A DNA stretch of 53,122 bases from Bradyrhizobium oropedii (lineage in GTDB: Bacteria; Pseudomonadota; Alphaproteobacteria; Rhizobiales; Xanthobacteraceae), in assembly GCF_020889685.1 (NCBI RefSeq), contig NZ_JACMYO010000039.1, forward strand, positions 1 to 53,122, in the 5' to 3' direction. Made by a program: the position numbers and the translations under genes. The notes under the pieces were generated by a model, which had not been told where the DNA came from, did no database searches, and saw nothing but the letters and a program-made list of their open reading frames with translations. Positions 16,049 to 24,982 of the stretch are shown in pieces. Numbering within the stretch: position 1 is the stretch's first letter; the number at the start of each line of letters is the position of its first letter.

Positions 16049-16783
16049 TTACTCCTTTGAGGCCGGTGCGAATCCCTCGAGCAGCCCGGAATAGGCCTTG
16101 GCCGCAGGCGAGGCATAAGCGCCGCGGCGCGATGTCGTGAGCTTGAGGCCGGCGAGTGCTTCCGCCTGTTTCACCGCAGCCGCCACGCCATCGATGACCG
16201 GCACGCCAAATTGCACCGACAGCTCATGCGCGAGATCGGCCATGCCGGCGCAGCCGAGCACGATGGCGTCGGCACCCTTCTCCAGCGCCCGCGCGATCTC
16301 CGCCTCCAGCTTCGCCTTGGCGCCCGAACCCGGCTTCTCGAGATCGAGCACCGCGACGTCGCAGGCAGTGACCGTGGCGCGGTCGGCGAAGCCGTAGCGG
16401 CGGACCAGTTCCTCCAGCGGCACGATCGAGCGCGGCAGCGTGGTGACGATGCTGATACGCTTGGCGACCTGCCCGGCCGTGACCAGCGCCGCTTCGCAGA
16501 TGCCGACCACCGGATAGCGCGCGGCCGACCGCGCAGCACCGAGGCCGGTATCGTCGAAGCAGGCGATGATGCCGGCATCGGCATCCGGCGTCATCAGGAA
16601 CGCTTCGATCAACCCGGGAACGGCGAAGGCCTCGTCGTAGAAGCCCTCGATCGAGGCCGGCCCCATCGCGGATGTGACAGCGACGATCTCGGTGCCCGAC
16701 GCGGCCACCGCCTGCGCCGCAGTGGCGATGGTCGCGGTCATCGACGCGGTGGTGTTGGGATTGACGATCAGGATCCTGGTCAT
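16049..16783 (-). CDS. Asp/Glu/hydantoin racemase family protein
   Basis: 244 residues, the family's length. Start MTRILIVNPNTTASMT is the hydantoin-racemase signature. Both cysteines used for two-base racemisation are present: Cys75 in IIACFDDTGLG and Cys178 in VLGCAGMADL. It would racemise a 5-substituted hydantoin or a related amide or amino acid in the cytoplasm. No hydantoinase or carbamoylase is next to it, so allantoin racemase or another Asp/Glu racemase-like role is possible. It begins 10 bp after the alpha/beta hydrolase stop and is probably co-transcribed. Confidence 0.82.
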   Translation of the reverse strand: MTRILIVNPNTTASMTATIATAAQAVAASGTEIVAVTSAMGPASIEGFYDEAFAVPGLIEAFLMTPDADAGIIACFDDTGLGAARSAARYPVVGICEAALVTAGQVAKRISIVTTLPRSIVPLEELVRRYGFADRATVTACDVAVLDLEKPGSGAKAKLEAEIARALEKGADAIVLGCAGMADLAHELSVQFGVPVIDGVAAAVKQAEALAGLKLTTSRRGAYASPAAKAYSGLLEGFAPASKE

Positions 16784-16793
16784 GGGCTTGATC

Positions 16794-17474
16794 TCACGAA
16801 TGTTTCACGACCCAGGCCGCGAACGCATCGAGCAGCTCGGTCATCACCTCGCGGTCGTTGCGGCCGGAGCGCTTGAGGACGTGGAAGGAGTGGTCGGCTT
16901 CCTGCACCAGATGCAGCGTCGCGCGGCTACCCAGCTCCTTCACCACCGGCTCAAGCAGATCCAGCTCCGCCAGCGCATCGCGCGTGCCCTGCAGGAACAG
17001 CATCGGGATCTTGACCTCGGCGAGGTGCTTGGCGCGTTCGTTCGACGGCTTGCCGGCGGGATGCAGGGGAAATCCGAGGAACACCAGCCCGCGCACGCCT
17101 TCGAGCGGCGCTTTGGCCTGCGCCTGCGAGGTCATGCGTCCGCCGAACGACTTGCCGCCGGCGAACAGCGGCAGTTCGCCGCAACGGCGCGCGGCCTCGG
17201 CCACTGCAGCATGCACCGTCGCCTGCGCGACGGCGGGCGGATCGGGCCGCTTGCTGGCCTTCTCCATGTAGGGAAACTGATAGCGCAGCGTCGCGATGCC
17301 GCGCTCCGCCAATCCCTTTGCGATCACCTCCATCGACGGATGCGTCATGCCGGCACCGGCGCCATGGGCAAACACATAGGCGCTGCGCGCCTGCGCCGGG
17401 CGCAGCAGCAGTGCGGACACCGTGCTATCGTCGGAGATCGTGATCGTGAGCGGCTGTGCATCTGACGCGTTCAA
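16794..17474 (-). CDS. Alpha/beta hydrolase (dienelactone hydrolase / KANL3-Tex30 like)
   Basis: 226 residues if it starts at the TTG at 17474; a TTG at 17534 would add 20 residues, and neither has a clear ribosome site. Fold: FAHGAGAGMTHPSM oxyanion region near residue 36, nucleophile Ser in GGKSFGGRM, acid Asp in QGTRDAL and His in EADHSFHV, so the triad is complete. It belongs to the small intracellular hydrolase group with the HGAGAG motif. Substrate unknown. It precedes the racemase gene by 10 bp. Confidence 0.72.
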   Translation of the reverse strand: MNASDAQPLTITISDDSTVSALLLRPAQARSAYVFAHGAGAGMTHPSMEVIAKGLAERGIATLRYQFPYMEKASKRPDPPAVAQATVHAAVAEAARRCGELPLFAGGKSFGGRMTSQAQAKAPLEGVRGLVFLGFPLHPAGKPSNERAKHLAEVKIPMLFLQGTRDALAELDLLEPVVKELGSRATLHLVQEADHSFHVLKRSGRNDREVMTELLDAFAAWVVKHS

Positions 17475-17734
17475 GATGACATCTCGAAGAATGATTGCTC
17501 CGTCAAATCTAGCCGCAGGTCTCGATGCGCGCAAATGCCGCCGCGGAGAGAGTGCCGCAAGTGAACTGGCTCACAGCTGATCAACATTTCCTTTGCAACA
17601 TTTCCGTTGGTAGACCAAGCGCCGCTACTGTAGGATGGCGCACAGCTCACCACACGCTTAACGCGAACCTGTTTCGGCGATTTTTAATATCTCATCAATA
17701 TGACGCGCGGGTATCGCGAATTGGGGGACGGGGC

Positions 17735-19570
17735 ATGCCTCGCAAGACGATCGTTTTCATCGGACTGTTGATTGTCGCCGGCGTCTTCTACTTCAAGGAC
17801 GATATCGAGACGGTGGTGAGCGGCTTCCGCGTCAAGGCCGTCGACTATCAGCCGCCGGCAAAGACGGTGTGGCTGGACCAGAATGTCAGCGCCGAGCGGC
17901 TGCGCTGGTTCTATCACGCCGACCAGGGCACGCGGACCTTCGGCATCCCCCTTGAATGGTTCGTGGCGCTGGAGCAGCCGACCGTCTGGCCGCTGTTCAC
18001 TGCGGCACCGCGGCTCAGCGAGACCAATTATCTCGGTCGCTTCGGATTTATTCCCGACACTGTAATCCCCGGCAGTCCCGATGCGCTGCCGATCGGCTTT
18101 GCGCGGAGCGGCCCGATGGCTGATGCCAACGGCACGCCCTGGCGCAACCCGCACACAAAGGAGAGCATGAACGGGGTCGGGCTGACATGCTCCGCCTGCC
18201 ACACCGGAAGCTTCAGCTATCGCGGCACCGAGATCGTGATCGACGGCGGGCCGGCCAACACCAACCTGTTCGAGTTCCAGAAGAGCGTCGGCGTCTCGCT
18301 GCTGCTGACCCGGTTCTGGCCGGGCCGGTTCGCGCGCTTTGCCGATGAGATCCTCGGCAAGGACTCTAACGTCGACGAGCGCATGGCGCTGCGCGGCCAG
18401 CTCGATCTCGTGCTGAAGCAGTACGCCAATATCAATGCGCTGGAGACCAAGGTTGCCGCCAACAGCGTCGAGGAAGGCTATGCGCGGCTCGATGCGCTGA
18501 ACCGGATCGGCAACCAGGTGTTCTCGATCGACCTGAACAATCCGAACAACTATGCCTCGCATTCGGCGCCGGTGCATTTCCCGCGGATCTGGAACGCGCC
18601 GTGGTTCAGCTGGGTGCAGTATGACGGCGCGATCATGCAGCCGATGGTGCGCAATGCCGGTGAAGCGCTCGGCGTCAGCGCCGAGCTCAATCTGCTCGAC
18701 GAGTCCAGGGGCCTGTTCAAATCGAGCGCGCGGGTCGACGTGCTGCACGAGATGGAGCGGATGATCGCCGGCGAGCCGCCGAGCGAGGACAAGGGCTTTG
18801 GCGGACTTGCGTCGCCGAAATGGCCGGAGAACATCCTGGGACCAATCGAGATGAAGCTCGCGACAAAGGGCGGCGAGCTCTACAAGACGCACTGCCAGGG
18901 CTGCCACGGCCCGGCGATCGACAGCAAGGCGCTGCCCACGAGCGAGGCCTTTGCGCTGTTCAAGGACAAGAAGCGCTGGATCAAGAACGACGCCGGCCAG
19001 CCGCTGCTCGACGTCGAGATGATTCCGATCAGCCATATCGGCACCGACAGCGCACAGGCCGAGGGCCTTGCGAACCGCACGGTCGAGACCCCGGCCAATT
19101 TGAAGATCAAGGACGGCGGCTTCGGGCCCGCGCTCGGCGAACTGGTCGAGAAGACCGTCGACTACTGGTACGACCAGAACAAAACCCCGCCTGAGGATCG
19201 CAAGCGCATCAACGGCTACCGGCCGAACGGGATCCAGGCGCTGCTTGCCTACAAGGTCCGGCCGCTCAACGGCATCTGGGCGACCCCGCCCTACCTGCAC
19301 AACGGATCGGTCCCGACCATCTACGCCCTGCTGTCGCCGGTGAAGGAACGTCCCTCGATCGTCTATCTCGGCGGCCGGGAGTATGATCCGAAGGATCTCG
19401 GCTATATGTCGAACGACAAGATCAAGAACGTCTTCGCGCTCGACACCACCAAGCGCGGCAACAGCAATGCCGGACACGAATTCTCGGACGAGAAGGGTCC
19501 CGGCGTGATCGGACCCGGCCTGAAGGAAGACCAGCGTCGCGCCCTGATCGAGTTCATCAAGACGCTGTAG
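17735..19570 (+). CDS. Di-heme cytochrome c, peroxidase / RoxA-like
   Basis: 611 residues from the ATG at 17735 with gggggacgggg upstream; the open frame reaches back to 17525 without a good start. An N-terminal membrane or signal helix (residues 4-20) sends it to the periplasm. Two c-type heme sites: CSACH at 152-156 and CQGCH at 387-391. The C-terminal stretch LNGIWATPPYLHNGSVPTIY (about residue 525-545) is the hallmark of MauG/CcpA-type and RoxA-type di-heme proteins. The large size and two widely spaced hemes fit the RoxA/RoxB (rubber or polyisoprenoid dioxygenase) branch as well as large peroxidase-like proteins. Function not decidable here. Transcribed alone; the 17475-17734 region before it probably holds its promoter. 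Confidence 0.78.
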   Translation: MPRKTIVFIGLLIVAGVFYFKDDIETVVSGFRVKAVDYQPPAKTVWLDQNVSAERLRWFYHADQGTRTFGIPLEWFVALEQPTVWPLFTAAPRLSETNYLGRFGFIPDTVIPGSPDALPIGFARSGPMADANGTPWRNPHTKESMNGVGLTCSACHTGSFSYRGTEIVIDGGPANTNLFEFQKSVGVSLLLTRFWPGRFARFADEILGKDSNVDERMALRGQLDLVLKQYANINALETKVAANSVEEGYARLDALNRIGNQVFSIDLNNPNNYASHSAPVHFPRIWNAPWFSWVQYDGAIMQPMVRNAGEALGVSAELNLLDESRGLFKSSARVDVLHEMERMIAGEPPSEDKGFGGLASPKWPENILGPIEMKLATKGGELYKTHCQGCHGPAIDSKALPTSEAFALFKDKKRWIKNDAGQPLLDVEMIPISHIGTDSAQAEGLANRTVETPANLKIKDGGFGPALGELVEKTVDYWYDQNKTPPEDRKRINGYRPNGIQALLAYKVRPLNGIWATPPYLHNGSVPTIYALLSPVKERPSIVYLGGREYDPKDLGYMSNDKIKNVFALDTTKRGNSNAGHEFSDEKGPGVIGPGLKEDQRRALIEFIKTL

Positions 19571-19655
19571 CCGTCGCTGGTCAACACGCCTGTTGTCATG
19601 GCCTGGCTTGGCGCGGCCATTCACGTCTTTTGCGCAGGTCACGTTGAAGGTGTGG

Positions 19656-19678
19656 ATGCCCGGGACTAGCCCGGGCAT
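19656..19678. terminator. GC-rich hairpin between convergent genes
   Basis: ATGCCCGGG-ACTAG-CCCGGGCAT is a perfect 9-bp stem with a 5-base loop in the 163-bp gap between the cytochrome and aspartase stops. There is no T-run, so it is either a weak terminator or part of a dispersed repeat. A closely similar stem, with a T-run, is at 37981-38007. Confidence 0.5.
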
Positions 19679-19733
19679 GACGAGTGGCGGCTTCGTTTGT
19701 CCGGCCCTCGGGCGGGAACCGTAACGCTTGCTC

Positions 19734-21278
<1,545 letters not shown>

Positions 21279-21597
21279 CGATCCCTCCGTTACCTGCTGC
21301 AACCTGTCGTCAGCGACGCCGGTCATGATGCGCCCGAGAGGCGTCGAAAGCCAATGCCTATCGGCAAAGTCTTGCGCATCGGCGAACGGAAAGACACGGA
21401 AAAGCAGCATCGGCGTGCGCCGAACCGGCAGTCGAAAGCTGTGCCTTATCCGTCATGATAACAACAACTTATAGCTCCATACCGCGGGTCGCTCCGCGAC
21501 TGGTGCGGCTGCTTCCTCCGCCCCGTCGTCGCGTGCTAGAGCAGCATCGACTGGCGCTAGGGCGCTGCCGACACTGAACGAACCAAGAGCCAAAGCC
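21279..21597. other. Intergenic spacer, promoters expected
   Basis: 319 bp between the divergent aspartase and the uncharacterised gene at 21598. I see no convincing gene, repeat or hairpin. An AT-richer patch at about 21455-21480 (gataacaacaacttatag) may hold promoter elements. Both flanking genes must start transcription here. Confidence 0.4.
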
Positions 21598-22311
21598 GTG
21601 TCCAACAACAACGAAGCGATAGCCATCAAATTCCGCTGCCCGGCGGAGCTCGAGGGCAAGATTCCGCCGCCGGTGCCTGCGTCGTTGGGTCTTCCCGGAT
21701 GGCTCAAGGCGATGCCGACGCAGGCCTTCAATGCGATGAGCAATCGCGAGGAGGATACCGTCAAGCGCTGCCCGCCATTCGTCGATGCGATGACATCGGG
21801 TTTCCTGATGCCGCTGGTCTGCGATCTCAAGATCGAGAATGGTGCGATCACATGGGATAACGACCTTCCGCCCGGGGGCGCACTGGAATTCCCGCGCTCG
21901 CCGGTCGGCTTCCACGACGAAAGCCAGGTGGTCGGCTCGCCGCTGTTCGAGCCCGATCGCTTCATCATCAAGTTCGTCAATCTGTGGACCATCGAGGCGC
22001 CGGCCGGCTACTCGCTGTTCTTCACGCATCCGGTCAATCGGTTCGACCTACCGTTCACCACACTGACCGGCATGGTCGACTGCGATCTGTTTCACGACAG
22101 CTGGATCCATTTCCCGGCACGCTGGCACGACACTAATTTCAACGGCGTCTTGCCAAAGGGCACGCCGGTTGCGCAATGCTTCCCGGTGAAGCGCGAAAAC
22201 TGGGTCGCGCAGACCGCGGCGATGACGCCGGATGAAACGTCGCGCGCACAGGACCTGTCCAACAGGATGGCCCGCGAGCCCGGACTCTATCGCCGCCAGT
22301 TTCGGACGTAG
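21598..22311 (+). CDS. Uncharacterised protein, DUF6065-like
   Basis: 237 residues, GTG start at 21598. No signal peptide or membrane segment. It has a compact, aromatic-rich fold with conserved-looking stretches FIIKFVNLWTIEAPAGYSLF and HPVNRFDLPFTTLTGMVDCD, then HDSWIHFPARW. These resemble an uncharacterised cytosolic family I associate with DUF6065, known from alphaproteobacteria and some phages, often near oxygenase genes. The family name is from memory and not verified. The HP-x-NR-x-D-LPF and D-x-D segments suggest a small-molecule pocket, which is speculation. Confidence 0.6.
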   Translation: MSNNNEAIAIKFRCPAELEGKIPPPVPASLGLPGWLKAMPTQAFNAMSNREEDTVKRCPPFVDAMTSGFLMPLVCDLKIENGAITWDNDLPPGGALEFPRSPVGFHDESQVVGSPLFEPDRFIIKFVNLWTIEAPAGYSLFFTHPVNRFDLPFTTLTGMVDCDLFHDSWIHFPARWHDTNFNGVLPKGTPVAQCFPVKRENWVAQTAAMTPDETSRAQDLSNRMAREPGLYRRQFRT

Positions 22312-22375
22312 ACCGGGCGCGGGGCCGTGTTGCGGGGCGATGACGAATGTCGGTGGGGGCCATACTCCCTCCACT

Positions 22376-22421
22376 TGTCGTCCCTGCCTAGTGCGCAATT
22401 GCGCACTAGGCAGGGACGACA
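22376..22421. repeat. Perfect 46-bp palindrome (family A related)
   Basis: The two 23-base halves (22376-22398 and 22399-22421) are exact reverse complements with no loop, centred on GCGCAATTGCGC. The outer TGTCGTCCCTGC / GCAGGGACGACA matches the ends of repeat family A, so it looks like a minimal family A element with a different core. It lies between the stops of the convergent 21598 and 22520 genes and may serve as a bidirectional terminator. Confidence 0.85.
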
Positions 22422-22519
22422 GCGAGTACGTTGTGTGGTCGGTGGGTCTTACTCTCACATTCTCGCGACATGATTTGCCCCGAGCGTTTCATCTCATTCC
22501 GCCCCAGGGGCTCGCTCGC

Positions 22520-23368
22520 CTAGCTCAGAAACTTCGCAAACCCGCTGGGACGGAAGAAGAAGCGGCCATGCGATGACATGGTCAGCGCGGCCGTCGTGCG
22601 GCCCATCATTTGCGGCCGGCCACGCAACGCCAGGCGCAAATTGGCTTCGCCGGCAGCGCGGTCGCCCATTTCCAGAAGGCTGGCGGAGAAGCTGAGACGC
22701 GTCAGGGGATCGTCGGGGCGTTGCGCCACCACCTGACGGTAGAGATCGGCCGCAGCCGCATATTCGCCATCGAGCAGCAGCACGCGCGCGAGCGCGGCCA
22801 GAATATCAGGATGTCCCGGCGCCGCAGTGCGCAGCTTCTCCAGAATCTCGCGCGCGCGGCCGCGCTCATTGCGCTGGGGGAGCAGTTGCGCGAGCAGCAG
22901 TTGAAACTCGAGGCTCCCGGGCGCAAGAACAAGCGCGTTCTCAAGGACGGCAACCGCCTCGTCGATGCGACCGGCCGCGTGCAATTGCCCTGCCAGCGCC
23001 TGAAATGCGGGCAAATACGGTGGCCGCCGCGCGGTGGTCCGGCGCAACAGATCGATCGCCTCGTTCTGGCGACCGGCGCCGCCGAGCGCTGCGCCGAGCA
23101 GGGTCTCGAGGCCAGGATCCTCGACGCGGCGCGTGGCTCGCTCGAGCGGCGCGATCGCCTCCTCGTTGCGGTTCTGGATCATCAGCGCCCGTGCCAGGAT
23201 CGAGGCCGCGCCCACATCGTTCCGGTTTGCCTTCAAGACTTCCGCCGCCAGCCGCTCGGCTTCGACGATCTGTCCCATCTGCAATGCGACGACCGCGCGC
23301 TGCAGAGCCGGAGATGGGCTTGGCCCGCGATTGGGAGGAAGCGGAGGTTTCGGCATACGGCCTGTCAT
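22520..23368 (-). CDS. Tetratricopeptide repeat protein
   Basis: 282 residues from the ATG at 23368; ATG 23356 is possible. After a Pro-rich start it consists of about seven 34-residue TPR helical pairs, e.g. RAVVALQMGQIVEAERLAAE, LLGAALGGAGRQNEAIDLL, LAGQLHAAGRIDEAVAVLE and LARVLLLDGEYAAAADLYRQ. The C-terminal 30 residues are not TPR. No signal peptide is evident, so it is probably cytoplasmic. TPR scaffolds often accompany polysaccharide or glycosyltransferase systems, and this gene lies beside two membrane glycosyltransferase genes, but it is divergently transcribed from the nearest one. Confidence 0.75.
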   Translation of the reverse strand: MTGRMPKPPLPPNRGPSPSPALQRAVVALQMGQIVEAERLAAEVLKANRNDVGAASILARALMIQNRNEEAIAPLERATRRVEDPGLETLLGAALGGAGRQNEAIDLLRRTTARRPPYLPAFQALAGQLHAAGRIDEAVAVLENALVLAPGSLEFQLLLAQLLPQRNERGRAREILEKLRTAAPGHPDILAALARVLLLDGEYAAAADLYRQVVAQRPDDPLTRLSFSASLLEMGDRAAGEANLRLALRGRPQMMGRTTAALTMSSHGRFFFRPSGFAKFLS

Positions 23369-23676
23369 GAGCTGGACTGCCCAGCCGTTATCATTGCCGC
23401 CGATGAAGCGTCCAGCGAAAGTCGCAGCCGGGTTGGAGATAATTGGAGACGTCAGCATTCGCCCGATCTTGCCACCGCTCGCCCGGGAATGTCGTCAACA
23501 TACCCGCCGGAACCCGCCACTGAGATACCGCCCGGTTCCTGCAACGCCTGCACGGGCCGATTTGATGCATCCCATCGCTGTCGGGCGACAGGCGCCGAAC
23601 CAGGCTCTGGCGCGCAATTTTTCGACTGCTTAACCTATTCAATCTAGCCTGAATTGCCGTAACAGGGCCCGGCTTG
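23369..23676. other. Divergent intergenic spacer
   Basis: 308 bp between the TPR gene (minus) and the GT87 glycosyltransferase (plus). I find no supported small gene or hairpin. It should hold both promoters; the stretch gcttaacctattcaatctag at 23628-23647 is the most AT-rich part, just upstream of the glycosyltransferase. Confidence 0.4.
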
Positions 23677-24936
23677 ATGTACGCAACAACCCTCGAAACA
23701 ATTCAGGCGACCAGGTCGAAGCGAACCGCCTATACGCGCGGAATGCTCACACTTCTCGCCATCGCCGTGCTCTTGAAGGCCGCGTGGTTCTCCCGGCTGG
23801 GCCTGGGACAAGACCGCGAACTCGTCGATTTCGATGCCTTCTACATCGTCGCAAAACTGGTGTGGCAGGGCACCGTGGACCAAGCCTACCAGTTCGCGAA
23901 GCTCATCGTCATCCAGAGAGAGGCGTCGGGCGGGCACGACAGCTTCATGCCGTGGACTTATCCGCCACAATTCAGCCTGCTGCTCGCGCCGTTCGCGCTG
24001 ATCCCGGTCGGGATTGCCTACCTGCTGTTCACGGCCTCGACAGTTGCACTCTACCTCGCAGTGCTGCGCCGCATCGCCGGAAGCCAGTTCGTGCTGGTGC
24101 TCATCATCTTCTTTCCGACGATCGGAATCACTTTGGCGTGCGGCCAGAACGGATTCCTCACGGCGGCGCTGATCGGGCTGGTTTGCCTGTTCTTCGAAGA
24201 GCGACCGGCTATCGCCGGGGTCGCCCTCGGGCTCATGATCATCAAGCCGCATCTCGCGATTGCATTTGCGGTCTATGCCATCCTGCGGCGTTCCTGGGTC
24301 GTCGTGTTCGCGGCCGGCGCAGTCGTGCTGGTCAGCTCAGTGGCCTGCACCGCGTTGTTCGGCGTGCAGATCTGGACCGCGCTGCTGCAAAGCGTCCGCG
24401 ACTCGTCGGCCTTCCTCGAGCAAGGCTACTATCCGCTGTATCGGATGATCTCGACCTATGCCGCGCTGCGGACCGCAGGTCTCTCTGCATCGGGATCATT
24501 TGTCGGCCAGGTCGCCGTTGCCGTCCTCGCGCTCGGCGTCGTGCTCATTGCGGTGTACCGGAAGATGCCCGTACGTGAGAGCCTCGGCCTGACCGCGATC
24601 GTATCGGTCTGCATCAGCCCTTACGCCTACGATTACGACTTTCTGATCTTCGGCATCGGTCTGGCCCTGCTGTTGCCGGCGCTGCTGGCGAACGCGCGCG
24701 AGTGGGAGCGGGGAATCATCTACATCCTGCCGATCCCGATCGGCGCCCTCGGCTACATGCGGGCGACGCAGATGGCGGCTTCCCACAAGGACCCTCAATG
24801 GCTCGACGTGCTCTCGATCGGAGGCTTCGCGATCCTTCCGCTCATCGCGCTGATTGTCGGAATCCTGCTGCTGCGCAGTTCAAGTTCTGAAACGGTCCAG
24901 TCCGTCCCGGCACAAGGACCGCTTGCAAGAATTTGA
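23677..24936 (+). CDS. Membrane glycosyltransferase, GT87/DUF2029 family
   Basis: 419 residues, ATG at 23677 (a TTG directly precedes it). About nine or ten membrane segments. After the first helix comes the luminal-side motif LVDFDAFYIVAKLVWQG (about 50-66), the acidic site expected in GT-C enzymes of the DUF2029 type, followed by PWTYPPQFSLLLAPFALIP. GT87 includes the mycobacterial mannosyl- and arabinofuranosyltransferases PimE and AftC, which use polyprenyl-phosphate sugars at the outer face of the membrane. It converges on an operon encoding the predicted decaprenylphosphoryl-arabinose pathway, so an arabinofuranosyltransferase role is plausible. The acceptor is unknown. Confidence 0.75.
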   Translation: MYATTLETIQATRSKRTAYTRGMLTLLAIAVLLKAAWFSRLGLGQDRELVDFDAFYIVAKLVWQGTVDQAYQFAKLIVIQREASGGHDSFMPWTYPPQFSLLLAPFALIPVGIAYLLFTASTVALYLAVLRRIAGSQFVLVLIIFFPTIGITLACGQNGFLTAALIGLVCLFFEERPAIAGVALGLMIIKPHLAIAFAVYAILRRSWVVVFAAGAVVLVSSVACTALFGVQIWTALLQSVRDSSAFLEQGYYPLYRMISTYAALRTAGLSASGSFVGQVAVAVLALGVVLIAVYRKMPVRESLGLTAIVSVCISPYAYDYDFLIFGIGLALLLPALLANAREWERGIIYILPIPIGALGYMRATQMAASHKDPQWLDVLSIGGFAILPLIALIVGILLLRSSSSETVQSVPAQGPLARI

Positions 24937-24982
24937 GCCGCGGGCACGCGTGATTGGAATCAATGTGGGGCCACGCCCCGCC

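Noticed and set aside
17684..19678. 664-residue minus-strand open frame opposite the di-heme cytochrome
   Set aside because: The plus strand encodes two heme sites and a family motif. The minus frame shows no domain and starts within a repeat-rich spacer.
21279..21597. Possible riboswitch or leader RNA upstream of aspartase
   Set aside because: No conserved stem or known aptamer pattern could be made out.
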